64,000 bases of DNA from Antedon bifida (lineage: Eukaryota > Echinodermata > Crinoidea > Comatulida > Antedonidae): positions 11,992,085 through 12,056,084 of the forward strand of contig OY727103.1 in NCBI GenBank assembly GCA_963402885.1. Reading direction: 5' to 3'. The notes under the pieces were generated by a model. It was not told the DNA's origin, ran no database searches, and saw only the letters and a list, made by a program, of their open reading frames with translations. This document shows, piece by piece, positions 46,681-59,289 of this stretch. Made by a program: the position numbers and the translations under genes. Each line of letters begins with the position of its first letter. Position 1 is the first letter of the stretch.

Positions 46681-47714
46681 ACGGTTTCTTCCTTCATTCA
46701 ATCGGGTTCTAGTTTTTCATTTATGCATGTTTATGTGTTTTCAAATCATAAAGTTGTTTAAAAGTGATGTTTTCTGGAATTGAAAAATAATCAATTATCT
46801 TAAAATTAGAATAATTACTGTACTATAAAAACAGGAATAACTTTGTAGAAATGAATTAAAATAATATAATTTAAATTAAATAACCCATTTGAATTCCTAA
46901 TTTAATTTCGATTCTACTCATAATTCCAAATACTGGTATAGAAAACATTGTATGTATAAATTTAGCCTGCCTATCGTAAATCTTCTGTCTCCCAGTCCCA
47001 AACACGGCCCACACTCTCACAGCAGAAGGGTCATGATCTACGTTTGGTATCGCCCTGTAGGATTAGGATTTTATGATATCAAATATGTTTAATGTTATAT
47101 ATTTAATTTACCACTAGAGCATTTTAATAATATCATTTCATATCATACGAACTTACCGGGGCCTACCGGGCGTAGAGTTTTCAAAAAGGGCTTCCCACCA
47201 CCCGCAGAAGTCAGATGACAGCAGAGTCTCAGAGAGAGGCTGACTTGTTGGCTAGCTGGACTAGGCCTAGGTTAGATAGGCCTATTCTCACAGAAACAAA
47301 GTGCTTTGATCGATGATCCGATTATCAAATCAATAATGCATAATTAAACTATACTTAATGCACTATTTAATTATAAAACAAAGAAACTTATATATCATCT
47401 GTCAAAATCCTAGGCTCGCGATCTCTTTGTTTTGATTCTGAACAACACACCCGTCAAGTTATGGTGATTATGGAACGCCAAAAGAGCAAAACAAAACAGT
47501 TACATTATAAAATGAAACTTGTGTTGTACACAGTCAATTTATTTAAACAAACAAATTATTTACATAATATTTCAACATTTTATTATATTATAGTATATAC
47601 TGTACTCAATATATTGATATAATGTATAATGTACTAAATTCAGAATACATAGAAATATTAACATTAAATACATGCACATGACTGGAACATAATACATTAG
47701 ATTCTTGTACACGA
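46681..47714. other. Spacer between ZNF-1 and ZNF-2
   Basis: AT-rich, no supported coding exon. A good minus-strand donor (GTAAGTTC below 47157) after a GC-rich stretch may mark the untranslated first exon of ZNF-1. Palindromic AGGCCTA words occur near 47265-47285. Confidence 0.4.
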
Positions 47715-49808
47715 TTAAAAAGTTGTCTCATCAGTAATTTCTGAACTTTGAAATTCGGGATTCTGAACATTAAGTTTCAAATATATTGTGTCTTCAAGAT
47801 TATGTTTTTTTAAATGTCTTTTTAATGTTAAACTGTCTATAAACTGCAGTTCACAAAATTGACATTTGAATGTTGTTTCTTCTTCATGTACTCTTAAATG
47901 CAAAGAATGATCACACTTTTTTGTGAACTTTTCGTCACAATATTCACATTCGTACAATTCATTGCCCGCATGTTTAATTGAATGTCTTTTTAATGCACTA
48001 ACGTGATAAAACTTCTTTTCGCAATGTTCACATTCAAACGGTTTTTCTTCTGAATGTGTAAGAACATGTCGGTTTAAATGGCCACGGTGGTTGAACTTCT
48101 TTCCGCACAGTTCACAATTAAACGGCAGTTCTCCTGTGTGTATTCTCAAATGTTGTTTTAAACTGCTGCTATAGTTGAATTTTTTCTCGCAATGTGCGCA
48201 TTCAAATGGATTATCCCCCGAGTGTGTTTTTAAATGGTTTCTGTAGTTACCACTATCTGAAAATTTCTTCCCACAATGTTCACATTCGTAAGGCGTTTCT
48301 CCCGTGTGTATCCTAATGTGCGTTCGCAAATGTCCCCGATGGTTGAACCGTTTTCCGCACACATCACATTTAAATTGTGTCTCCCCCGTGTGAATTCTCA
48401 TGTGAGCTTTTAAGTTCCCACTGTAGTAGAAGATTTTCCCACATAGTTCACAAGGGTATGCTTTACCAACGTGCAATTTAACATGTTTTTCCATATTGCT
48501 GCGATCACTAAACATTTTTCCACAATGTTCACAGCTGAACGGTTTTTCTCCTGTATGTATTCTCAAATGCGTTTCTAAATGATTTTTCCGTATAAATTTT
48601 TTCCCACAATATTCACATTCAAATGGAGCATTTCCCGTATGTATCATCACATGTGATTTCAAAGAGCTATTCTGTGCAAAAGTCTTTCCACAATGTTCAC
48701 ATTCAAATGTGTTTATTCTAGGTTTTAGTTGATCATTAATGTCTTCAATGTGTGTCTTGATATGTATTTCAAAATCCTTCTTATTAGTAAACACTTTACT
48801 ACATTTCAAGCATTTCAATTCCTTCTCTACTCCATTTATTCTAAAATCCTGATGCAACGTATTTAATGCGTTTCCACCATCTTGTTTAGATAATGGTTCA
48901 TGTTTCTTCAAATGTTTTTTGAAATTACTACTATCATTAAACCGTTTGCCACAAGACTCACAACCATAAGGTTTCTCTCCCGTGTGTAACCTTAAATGCA
49001 CCGTTAAATGTCCCCTTTGTTTAAACTTCTTGTCACAATAGTCGCAATTAAACGGCTCCTCTCCCGTGTGGAGCATCACATGCGCTTTTAAATTCCCTTT
49101 TTGATTGAACGTCTTGTAACAATATTTGCATGTAAATGGGCTTTCACCTGTATGTACCAGTAAATGTCTTTTTAATGTGCTACCGTCGTGAAATAATTTT
49201 CTACAATGTTCACATTCGAATATCTTATCTATTTCATGTTTAGCAATGTGAATGACCAGTTCATCTTGACCGTCAAATGTACGTCCACATTGTTCACATT
49301 GAAAGTCTTTAATGTTTGAATGTGCTTCTTCTAAATGTTTGTTAAGGTCGCTTAAATCAAACTTTTCTTGACAATGTTCACATTTAAATTTCTTAAGTAT
49401 TTCTGAATCTTGATTGGTTCTTGCTTCTAACACGTTACCTTCGCTACCTTCATCTTCAGTTGGTAAATAAACCCATTTGTCTTCATCTGTATTTTCTTCT
49501 TCACAATACTCAACTGCAAATAAAATAGTTTCAATTGCCTTATTTGATTCGGTAACTTTATCCTAATTAAAGACTAGACTTTTTTATTTGAATGGTAAAC
49601 ATTAATTAGGAGAACTTGTTCATTGAGTACAAACTTAAAGTTCAAAAAACTAAAAGATAAATACTCAATGGAAAAGTAAAACATTCTCAATTGAAAACGC
49701 CAAAATTGAAATGTATTAATAAAAATCATTACCTATTTCAACCTTTACATCAGAGATGACTTCTGAATTGAATTGCATTGCTGTTCTATTTTCATTTATA
49801 TCTGCCAT
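47715..49808 (-). CDS. C2H2 zinc-finger protein, 18 fingers (ZNF-2)
   Basis: Two coding exons, 49733-49808 and 47715-49513, joined in phase (624 residues). The first exon encodes 25 residues starting MADINENRTAM and ending DVKVEI. An AG acceptor precedes it, so an untranslated leader exon lies further upstream. The second exon opens with an acidic stretch (VEYCEEENTDED). It then has 18 fingers, with a finger-poor insert between fingers 6 and 7 and between 7 and 8. The VKVE motif at the exon junction followed by acidic residues fits a SUMO acceptor consensus. No KRAB or BTB domain. Confidence 0.93.
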
Positions 49809-50637
49809 TTTAGACCTTTCATTCACAATATCTGAAAAAAAATTAAGCACAAACTAATATAAATATTAATAAATAATTTTGTAATACCGGTATTTTTAAA
49901 TGTTTTACTTTTTTAATATTAGAATAAATTTATTTAATATAATATCAATATTAATGCAGTATGTGTCTAATTTATTAATACAGTTTGGAAAATAATGAAA
50001 TCGGTCAAATGGACTTACAGCCAAACTGTTCAGGGTCGAATCGACTTGGGTAGAATTAAAACCTTAAAAAACACCGACCTTCAAACGTCTATTGCACCAA
50101 AAGTATTGTACCTAGCCTCTAGCCTATCATGCTGTCAAACCATCAAACCCCCAAAAACCATAACATGCCTAAATTCAGTTTACTTTATAATTAACACATA
50201 AAAACACATATCTGATAGTAGTGGATATTTGTTTATTATTACCGAATATAGCATATAATCAGAGAGAAACTACAATTATTGAATTAGGCTTACTTAGGCC
50301 TACCTTTCCCCCGCGAGCAGCTCAAAATCTCGTCGAAGGAAAAAGCTTTCTCGTTACGCATCATTGATTTCCTTCATATGGCACAACAAAAGAGCAAAAA
50401 TACACAGTACAGAGGTACCAATAATAACACAAAACAGGCAAAAATAAAAAGCAGGGACACAAATATATTATATATACATCTTCATTTAATGTTTGCAAAC
50501 ATACATAAAGAGAGACAGAGAAGTCATAAAAACTTTATAATCTAGCTAATATCATTTTTTTCTCCTTTTTATCATTATTTTACGGACAGTTAGTACAATG
50601 TTCAAAAAGTCAAATATTGAATGTGTCTATTAAATTG

Positions 50638-52139
50638 TTATTCTTTTTCTTCTGCATGAGTTTTTAATAAATGTCGCTTTAAATGACCAATATGACTAAA
50701 CGTTTTCCCACAATGTTCACACTCATGTAATGTTTCGCCCGATGCGTGTATTTTCATATGACGTTGATAAGTGCTATTATAGCTAAACTTTTTTCCGCAA
50801 TGTTCACATTTAAATGGTTGATCTCCCAAATGGTTTTTCATGTGATTTCGATAATTACCACAGCCGGCAAATTTCCTTCCACAATGTTCACATTCATACG
50901 GAGTTTCTCCGCTGTGAATTCTCGCATGGATTCGCAAGTGTCCACGATGATTAAATTTCTTTCCGCAAATCTCGCATACAAATTGTGTTTCTCCTGTATG
51001 GATTTTCATATGAATTTTAAGAGATCTACTATAACTAAATGTTTTGCCACAGACTTCACATTCATGTTTCTCTCCTGAATGTAAATGCATGTGTTGTTTT
51101 AAATTGCCACCATCATTAAATGTTTTTCCGCAATGTTCACATTCGTACGGTTTCTCTCCAGTGTGAGTTCTCAGATGCGTTTTCAAATGTCCACGATGAG
51201 TAAATTTCTTTTTACAAATTTCGCATTCAAATTGCGTTTCTCCTGTGTGTATTTTCATATGAGTTTTAAGATTTCCACGATAATTAAAAGGCTTCCCGCA
51301 AACTTCGCATTCGTACGTCTCTCCTAAGTGCAAATTCACATGTTTTTTCAAACTGCCTGTGTCATTAAACTTCTTCCCACAATGTTCACAACTATAAGGC
51401 TTTTCTCCGGTGTGAATTCTTAAATGTGTTTTTAAAATTCTACTTTGTTTGAATATTTTCCCACAATGCTTACACTCAAATTGTTTTTCTTTGACGGAAA
51501 CATTTTTGTTGATATTTTTACAATATTCTTCTTCAAAGCCACTATCTGTGTGTGTCTTCATGTGCATCTGTATACCAGTTTGGTCCTCAAATGATGCCTC
51601 ACAATGTTCACATTTAAAAACCTCTTTTCTTAAATGTGCCTTAATGTGAATGACCAATTCATCTTGACCATCAAATGTACATCCACATTGTTCACATTGA
51701 AAGTCTTTAATGTTTGAATGCGTTTCTAAATGTTTGTTGAAATCGCTTAAGTCAAACTTTTCTCCGCAGTGTTCACATTTATATTTCTGAAATATTTCTT
51801 GATTTGACCTTTCTTCTAACATGTTATCTTCGCTACATTCAGCTTCGTACTCAGGTGGCACATAAATCCATTTTCCTTCATCCTTCATTATTTCTTCGTC
51901 AGAACATTCAACTGCAAATATAATACGTTAAATTCATGTAAAACACAGTATTTGTTATACAGTAAAACATGGCTAGCTTTGTCCACACAAAGTTAGTAAT
52001 TTTATTTTTTAAGGAAAGTACTCCACACTTTTTAATTTGTAAAAGTACACTTGATAATTTACAACTAACCAATTTCAACCTTTACATCTGGTTGTTGTTC
52101 AACCTGCATTTGTGCTACTGCTGTCTTTTGATTGGCCAT
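50638..52139 (-). CDS. C2H2 zinc-finger protein, 13 fingers (ZNF-3)
   Basis: Coding exons 52070-52139 and 50638-51911, in phase, 447 residues. Exon 1 starts MANQKTAVAQM and ends DVKVEI. Exon 2 starts VECSDEEIMKDEGKW. Thirteen fingers follow, with alternating ECEHCGKKFND and CEVCGK/CEICGKKF types, which suggests growth by two-finger duplication. Closest neighbour is ZNF-2: they share the KW.Y.P..YE-type leader, EKFDLSD finger 1 and FDGQDELVIHI finger 2. Confidence 0.93.
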
Positions 52140-53189
52140 TGTCGACGTAAGACCTAAAAATATAAAAACACAATTTTATAATATAACAATAACAAATAGT
52201 AATTTATAGTGCTCGGTTTAATTAAATTGTACACAATTTTATTGATGAGTACACATGTACATAACAATATTGACCCGAAAAATGGCACATTTAATTAATA
52301 ATTAGCTAGGCCTAGGCTGGTTTAGTAAGCTAGGCCTAACCTACAACTGGGTATTCCTCTTAAATCTAGTTTGTAAGCCTCCTCCTAGCCTAACTAGGCT
52401 AGCCTAGGCCGACTGTGTGGTGTCAGATTAAAAAGTCTAAATAAACATACTTACCCACCACCAGCCCCGGCTATTTTGTGAGGTGACAGCAGATAGGCAG
52501 ATAGCAGTATCAGATACCATCAAATAAATAAAAAAAACAAACATATATAAATATGTTAAAGGCTAGGCCAATAGCGGAGCTCCAGGCCTAGTTTTCCAAA
52601 CTGTCGAGCCCGCGACCACCCCGTCGTCGGTCGTGTCCGGTGTCCGTCAGCAGCTCAGCTCAGCTTTGTTGTTGTTACGCATCAATGATTTTTAAAAAAA
52701 TATGGCACACCAAAGGAGCAATAATACAGTACATAAATTAAAATTTTTTTTTGTTATATTACAGAATTTTTATATTAATAAGTCATGAATAGATGTATAA
52801 ATCATTAATTCCATGTAGTAAATGTTTATATAAGAACATAAGTTACTTTGAGAAACATGTAAAAAAAAACCCAAAAATATGTAAAATTTAATTTTTTTAA
52901 ATTCTAATTTTATTCATCACACAATATGTCTTACAATGTCATCTTTACAGTAATTATTCCACTTTTATAGATTTCACAATAATTATTATAACATTTATTA
53001 TATAGTAAGTCCAGTAGAAGATTACCATGTAAAGAAACTATACTTTTAATTTACATTAGACAAGTTGTATTGCGATAAAGAAGACATTAAATAATTACTA
53101 TGCAGTGATTTTTTTTCTTCAATCACATCTTTTTGAAGATGCTTATTTTATTAAAATAAGTAGTCAATAACAAAGAATGGGATCTCCAT
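52140..53189. other. Spacer between ZNF-3 and ZNF-4
   Basis: The 5' leader of ZNF-3 and 3' flank of ZNF-4. AGGCCTA-rich tracts occur at 52308-52415 and a GC-rich stretch at 52560-52660 (likely promoter). No coding exon was seen. Confidence 0.4.
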
Positions 53190-55448
53190 TTACTGCTGCT
53201 GTACTGGGTTGAATGAGAGAGTGTGTGCCTTCAAATGTGCTTTTAAAGAGCCACTTTGGTTGAACTTCGTGCCACAAATGTCACATTGAAAAGGTGTGTC
53301 CCCTGTGTGTGTCCTGATGTGTATCTTCAAAGAACCATTTTGGTTAAATTTCTTTCCACAATAATTACATTCATACGGCATTTCACCGGTATGAATTCTC
53401 AAATGAACTTTAAGAACCTTTAAATCTTTAAACCGCTTTTCGCAAACCTTACATTCATAGGGTTTCTCTCCCGTGTGTATTCTTAAATGTGTTTTTATAG
53501 AGTTGTTATGGTTGAATTGTTTACCGCAATACTCGCAAATGTACGGCGTTTCTCCCGTGTGTATTCTCACATGCCGCTTCAATGCGCTACTATGTGTGAA
53601 TTTCTTTTTGCAGTATTCACATTCGTACGGCTTCTCTCCGGTGTGGATTCGTAGATGAGTCCTCCAGTTGCCCCGATCCCGAAATTCATTTCCGCAATAT
53701 GCACAATTGTACGGTTTTTCTCCAGTGTGTATCATTATGTGTTTTTTTAGAGTATATTTATCATTGAATTTCTTTCCACAATATTCACATTCAAAAGGCA
53801 TCTCCCCTGAGTGTATAATCAAATGGGTTTTTAAATTACCACTTTGTCTAAATTTCTTGCCGCAATGTTCACATTGATACGGTCTTTCTCCCGTGTGTAT
53901 TCTCAAATGCGTTTTTAACGTACCATTGTGGTTAAATTTCTTACCACAATGTTCGCATTCATACAGCATTTCTCCTGTGTGTGCCGTTAAATGTGTTTTT
54001 AAATTTTCAGAATTGATGCATTTCTTTCCGCAATGTTCACATACATATGGCGTCTCACCAGTGTGTATTCTCAAATGTCTTTTTAAACTAGAATTTTCAT
54101 TAAATCTTTTCCCGCAATGTTCACATTCATACGGTCGATTTCCAGAATGAATTCGTATATGTACCTTCCAGTTACTCTTTCTTTTAAACGTCTTTTCACA
54201 ATGTTCACATTTGAATGGTCGTTCTCCAGTGTGCGTTTTCAAATGTAATTTTAAAGACCCACTGCTGATAAATTTGTCATCACAATATTTACATTCATAA
54301 GGAGTCTCTCCAGTATGCAGTTGCAAATGTTTTTTCATTATTTCGTAATTTTTACAAATTTTTCCGCAGAATTCGCATTCGTTTTGCTCTTCCTCTTGTT
54401 GTGTTATCAAATGAGTTATTAAATTATGATTTTCGCTTAATTTCTGTTCTTTTTTGTGAATTATTAAATGTTTCAATAATGTTTCAATATCATTAAAATT
54501 ATGTCCACAATGTTCACATTCATACTGTGTCTGTTTGTCTGCGTGTCCTGCTAAATCATCTTGCAAAGTAATAATGTCATTAACATTTGAATGTGACATT
54601 AAATGTTCTTTTAAATCATCAGCTTCTTTGAAATCCAGCTCACAATGTTCACATTTGTAAATCATTTCTTTGGCATGTATTATCAAATGCTCTTTCAAAG
54701 GGCCAATTCGATTGAATGTTTTCCCGCAATGTTCACACACGTAAGGCGTTTGTCCGGTATGTATTCTCAAATGTCGTTTCAAAGCGCTACTATGTGTAAA
54801 TTTTTTCTCACAATGTTCACATTCGTATGGTTTTTCTCCGGTATGTATTCGTAGATGAGTTGCCCAGTTGCCACGGTCCCTAAATGCTTTCTCACAATAT
54901 TTGCATTCATACGGTCTTTCTCCCGTGTGTATTCGTAAATGCGTTTTAAAACTGTTACGATCGCTGAATTTCTTCCCACAGTGTTCACATTCATATGGTG
55001 TCTCCCCTGTGTGTATTCTTAAATGTCTTTTTAAAGCTCCGGTCTGCCTAAATCTTTTGCCGCAATGTTCACATTCATATGGCCTTTCTCCTGTATGCGT
55101 TCTTAGGTGAATCTTTAAGCCGTTACTTTGGCTAAATTTCTTCTGACAATGTTCACATTCATGTTGTCTATTTGAATGCACTTTGAGATGTTCCTTCAAT
55201 TTGATCGCAACATCAAATTTCTTACCACAATGTTCACATTTATGTTTGTGCGACTTAACATGCATCGTTAAATCATTTATGTCATTAAATATCTCCCCAC
55301 ATTGTTCACATTGAAACTTCTCAAATTCTGTATGCATTTCCAAATGTAATTTTAAAGAATCCAACTCAAATTTCTCATCACAATGTTCACATTTATATCG
55401 TGTTACTTCGTCTGATTCGTCGTTTCTGCATTTCGTCTTTTCCATCAT
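53190..55448 (-). CDS. C2H2 zinc-finger protein, 25 fingers (ZNF-4)
   Basis: One coding exon of 752 residues from the first of two adjacent ATGs (55448, 55445), just inside an exon whose AG acceptor follows a CTTTTGATAG tract. The longer open frame reaching 55595 is intron. The N-terminus MMEKTKCRNDESDE is followed by 25 fingers. Fingers 9-12 are irregular, with long spacers (e.g. SNVNDIITLQDDL), dividing the protein into two blocks. Blocks 5-8 and 18-21 repeat the same order (RQTGALKRH, SDRN, RDRGNWATH, THSSALKRH against RQSGNLKTH, NDKY, RDRGNWRTH, THSSALKRH). It lacks the VK.E first exon of its neighbours. Confidence 0.93.
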   Translation of the reverse strand: MMEKTKCRNDESDEVTRYKCEHCDEKFELDSLKLHLEMHTEFEKFQCEQCGEIFNDINDLTMHVKSHKHKCEHCGKKFDVAIKLKEHLKVHSNRQHECEHCQKKFSQSNGLKIHLRTHTGERPYECEHCGKRFRQTGALKRHLRIHTGETPYECEHCGKKFSDRNSFKTHLRIHTGERPYECKYCEKAFRDRGNWATHLRIHTGEKPYECEHCEKKFTHSSALKRHLRIHTGQTPYVCEHCGKTFNRIGPLKEHLIIHAKEMIYKCEHCELDFKEADDLKEHLMSHSNVNDIITLQDDLAGHADKQTQYECEHCGHNFNDIETLLKHLIIHKKEQKLSENHNLITHLITQQEEEQNECEFCGKICKNYEIMKKHLQLHTGETPYECKYCDDKFISSGSLKLHLKTHTGERPFKCEHCEKTFKRKSNWKVHIRIHSGNRPYECEHCGKRFNENSSLKRHLRIHTGETPYVCEHCGKKCINSENLKTHLTAHTGEMLYECEHCGKKFNHNGTLKTHLRIHTGERPYQCEHCGKKFRQSGNLKTHLIIHSGEMPFECEYCGKKFNDKYTLKKHIMIHTGEKPYNCAYCGNEFRDRGNWRTHLRIHTGEKPYECEYCKKKFTHSSALKRHVRIHTGETPYICEYCGKQFNHNNSIKTHLRIHTGEKPYECKVCEKRFKDLKVLKVHLRIHTGEMPYECNYCGKKFNQNGSLKIHIRTHTGDTPFQCDICGTKFNQSGSLKAHLKAHTLSFNPVQQQ

Positions 55449-56097
55449 TGTAAAATGTTGTATCCCTCTATCAAAAGTTTGTGAAAAAAACAATACAATA
55501 TAATTAAAATAATGCAAAGATAGTCTATGGTCATCATAAGACAATAGACTGGCTAGTATGTGTGAAACCAACCTAAAACAGGCTTGTTGGTTCACACTAG
55601 GCTAGCTGGACAAAACAAAGCAGTGTGAATCTAGGCCTAGATAATACTCTGTTCAGAGTCTAATAGTAGAGCTAACGCATACTAGTACATTCATCAAATA
55701 ATTATTCAACTTACCTTAACTAATTTTAATATTTCTTAGGAAAACAAAAACAAAGCATCCACCATCGATTCCAAATTCATAATTAAAAAGAGAACTTGTA
55801 ATATAGAGGGCAGCAGACCGAAAAGTGGAAATCACACATTGTTGATGTATTTTTTTATTCAAGATTTCCCAAGTTCTCTCTCCTCTTATTAAATGTACAT
55901 TTCTTTTAGACATAACATATGACAAATACTATACATTAAATATAGAAGACAAGTTTATTGTACATACAATACTTATACAAAGTATTTAATTTGATGAGTG
56001 GTAAGCCATACAGAACTTCATAACATTTTTTGCTAAAATGTTAAAAATTATAAATATTAAATTTATTCATTTGCAAGCTATGTTTTAGTAGTTGACA
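55449..56097. other. Spacer between ZNF-4 and ZNF-5
   Basis: 5' flank of ZNF-4, with a minus-strand donor candidate GTAAGTTGAA near 55708-55713, and 3' flank of ZNF-5. No gene was seen. Confidence 0.4.
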
Positions 56098-57615
56098 TCA
56101 TTGCCAATTATTAAGCTCCATTTGATGCACTAAATCAGCTTCCTTATGCATTTTTAAATGTCTTTTTAAACTAGAAATTTCACTGAGTTTTTTCCCACAA
56201 TGTTCACATTCATACGACGGTCGATTATTTGAGTGAATTCTTAAATGCACTTTCCAAGTTCCCCTCCTTTTAAATTTCTTTCCACATTCTTCGCATTCAA
56301 ATGGCCGTTCTCCTGTGTGTGTTCTTAAGTGTAATTTTAATGATCCACTTTGGATAAACTTTTTCTCGCAATATTCACATTTATATGGCTTTATCCCAGC
56401 GTGAATTCTCAAATGTGTTTTAAAAGTAGTCCCTTGTCTAAATAGCTTCCCACAATGCTCACACTTGTACGGTTTTTCCCCAGTGTGAATGCGCATGTGG
56501 CCTTTTCTTGAACTGCTATCTTTGAATTTCTTCCCACAATGTTCACATTCATACGGTGCTTCCCCTGTATGTGTTCGTAAGTGCCGTTTCAATGATCCAC
56601 TTTGCCTGAACTTTTTCTCGCAAAGTTCACATTTGAAAGGCGTTTCTCCTGAGTGCGTTGATGAATGTTTTACTAACTCACAATTGTGAATAAATCTTCT
56701 TCCACAAGCATCACATTCATGCGGTCTATCGCCTGTGTGTATTTTCACATGTGACTTTAAATGACCGCGTTCACGGAATCGCTTTCCACATTGCTCGCAT
56801 TCGTACGGCTTTTCACCTGTGTGAATCCTAACATGTTTCGTCAGTCCACCATTTTCTCTGAATGCCTTCCCACAATGCTCACATTTGTACGGTTTTTCTC
56901 CCGTATGTATCCGAACATGAATATTTTTAGAACTAATCGTCTTGAACTTCTTTCCACAATGTTCACATTCGTAAGACGACTCCATCGTGTGTATTCTCAA
57001 ATGTTTTTTAAAAGCTCCAAATTGACTGAATATTTTCTGACAATGTTCGCATTCATAATGTTTATCGTCAGATATTTCGCTCTTTTTAAAATGAGTTGCA
57101 AAATGTAATTCCAAATGTTTTACATCATCAAACATTAGTTGACAATATTCACATTGATTACATGAATGTGTTTTAATAACATGCTCATCTAAGTCATCCT
57201 CATTCTCAAATATCTGGCCACATTGTTCACACTGAATTTGTTCAACTTCTGCGTGTTTTTCTAAATGTGTTTTTAATGCATGCAACTCAAACTTTTCTCC
57301 ACAGTGTTCACATTTATATTTGATTTGATTTCCATTGTTTACAATCATTTCTCTATTTTCTTCCGTTTGCAAATGCTCATTTTCTTGTCTTTCACTATAA
57401 TTTATCTCGTCTTCTGTCGATGAACTGTTGTCCAATATTTCTCCAAAGTTTTCTAAAATAGAAATTATAACAAAAATATAAATTTTAAAAAGATTATTTA
57501 CAGATTTTAAGTTTTATAATATTTAATAATTAATTCTTGAAAGTATTTATATTATTAAAAACTCACCTATTTTAACTTCTGGAATCATTATAAAGTCATT
57601 TTCATATTCTGCCAT
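56098..57615 (-). CDS. C2H2 zinc-finger protein, 14 fingers (ZNF-5)
   Basis: Coding exons 57567-57615 and 56098-57452, 467 residues. Exon 1 is MAEYENDFIMIPEVKI plus one base. Exon 2 continues ENFGEILDNSSST, an acidic leader, then 14 fingers. Finger 2 (EDDLDEHVIKTH) and finger 3 (CNQCEYCQLMF) are non-canonical and are copied almost exactly in the chimeric gene at 59290-61646. The junction motif VKIE fits a SUMO consensus. Its 5' half and upstream flank form the donor side of the local segmental duplication. Confidence 0.93.
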
Positions 57616-58905
57616 TCCTAAGAATAATTTCAATCAATCAATATTGTAAACTACAAAAGAAAAAAAAAACAAAGTATAGTATTGTTATAACAATATCCAA
57701 GGACGAACCGACCTCAAAATGTCTAAGTCTAGACCAAACGAAGGATCCGCCTGTTCTGTCAATCAGGCCATGGACAAGCTAAAAAAAGAAGGCCGCATTC
57801 AGTGCGTTCTCAGGATTTAAACATTTTTTATAATAAAATAATTATAATAAAGCAATTATAAAAGCCCGAATTTTATATTTACGATTGTTATTGTTTTATA
57901 CAAGTCAAAGTAACAAATATCTTATTTACCGTAGGCCTACTTAGGCTAGCCTAGAGGACCGAGGTGGCTGAAGAAAAAAAAAGATTATAGAGGGCGGCAA
58001 AGATGTTTTTTTTGTAATCTCCCTATTAAACAAGAAATATTTCTTACAAAAAACGCTGCTTGCTTATTGACGTAACAGTTTTAAAGATATATTGTTCCTC
58101 TGAAAAATATTTTTTATTTCAAATTTGTTTTTGAATGTGGTCATTTTATTGTCACATAATAGTTATTTTACCTGAAAAAATGTAATTTAAAAGAAAAAAT
58201 ACTTAATTTGTCTGTCAGACAATGGTTTTTGAGTATTAATTAAACGTTTCTTTTCTCTTTTTATATGTGAATAAATATTATGTTTTTGTTACAGAAGAGA
58301 ATAACTTTGATATGAAATACAGACTCAATTTCTGTCACTTTAGTATAAACATGGAACTATAATTATAGAGTCCATGGTACAAACAAAAACTTTCATGGAC
58401 TGTTTTGATTTACAGTATTATATAATATCATGAGACTAAATACCAGAAATGCTTTGGGATTTGTCATTCAACCATTAGACTCTTTTCCCATCTGGGACCT
58501 ATAAATTATAGTGGAGTTTCCATTTTCGCATTTATGTCAGTCTCTCAATACTAAAACTGCTGCTTGCTTTATATCGGATTACGTCATCTCTTGTGACGTA
58601 GCGGGCTAGAGCAGCAGCGTGAAAAAAGATAAACTCAGTACCAAATTTCATGCTTTGTTTTTATTAGAACTACATAGTATACTACAGTATTAAGAAATCC
58701 CATACAAGAACAATGATATTTCAAACTAACTGTTTAAGTTGGCGATACAAAGCTACCGTTATTCAAATCAAAAGCATAATTCAACCCACAACAACGCAGT
58801 AAAAATAAAAATATTGTAGGCATATTACCTGAACAAAATAAACTGCATCATCATATCTATCCTACAAGCCTTGCTATGTTACTTTAACATTGATTACACT
58901 ACTAA
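56560..58905. repeat. Segmental duplication, copy A (ZNF-5 fingers, leader and 5' flank)
   Basis: Copy B is at about 60860-62330, same orientation. Shared landmarks: exon 1 and exon 2 starts, AAGCTAAAAAAAGAAG.CCGC (57777/61715), GCATTCAGTGCGTTCTCAGG, ATTAGAACTACATAGT (58662/61999) and AACAATGATATTTCAAACT. Copy B lacks the fingers corresponding to about 56640-57045 and the stretch near 58000-58600. Confidence 0.88.
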
Positions 58906-59289
58906 TGACATAAGAAAGTCTTAATTAAACAATGTATAGAATCTGTCAACAGATATCTACATTATTATTAATAGTAGTACTTTTTTATTCTATGACCGAA
59001 TACAAAAGGATTCATATCAATGAATATTATAATAAATTGGGAGAAGATTGTGTAGATCTGCATGTGTAGTTATGTGTCATAGTTAGTTGATGTGTCATAG
59101 TTAGTTGATGTATTATAGTTCAGGCTGGTATAGTGAGGCACCTCAGTCCAGGCTGGTATAGTGATGTATCATACTAGGCCAGGCTGGTATAGTGATACCA
59201 GCCTAGATGTCTCAGAGCCTTGGTTTGTTATAGTCGAATAAGGAACTTTATTGTTGTCACTGTAGTTGAAGAAGGAACTGGTAGTTGTG
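58906..59289. other. Spacer with short GGCTGGTATAGTG repeats
   Basis: AGGCTGGTATAGTGA occurs three times at 59122-59196, ending in a small hairpin (GGCTGGTATAGTGATACCAGCC in outline). GTTAGTTGATGT repeats lie just before. It is the 3' flank of the chimeric gene. Confidence 0.5.

Noticed and set aside
55449..55595. N-terminal extension of ZNF-4 (MNQQACFRLVSHIL...)
   Set aside because: An AG acceptor immediately precedes the MMEKTK start; the extension is intron read-through.
45321..57108. Many plus-strand frames of 60-115 codons with FPQCSHS or FTFVRFLS patterns
   Set aside because: Antisense shadows of the repetitive zinc-finger coding exons.
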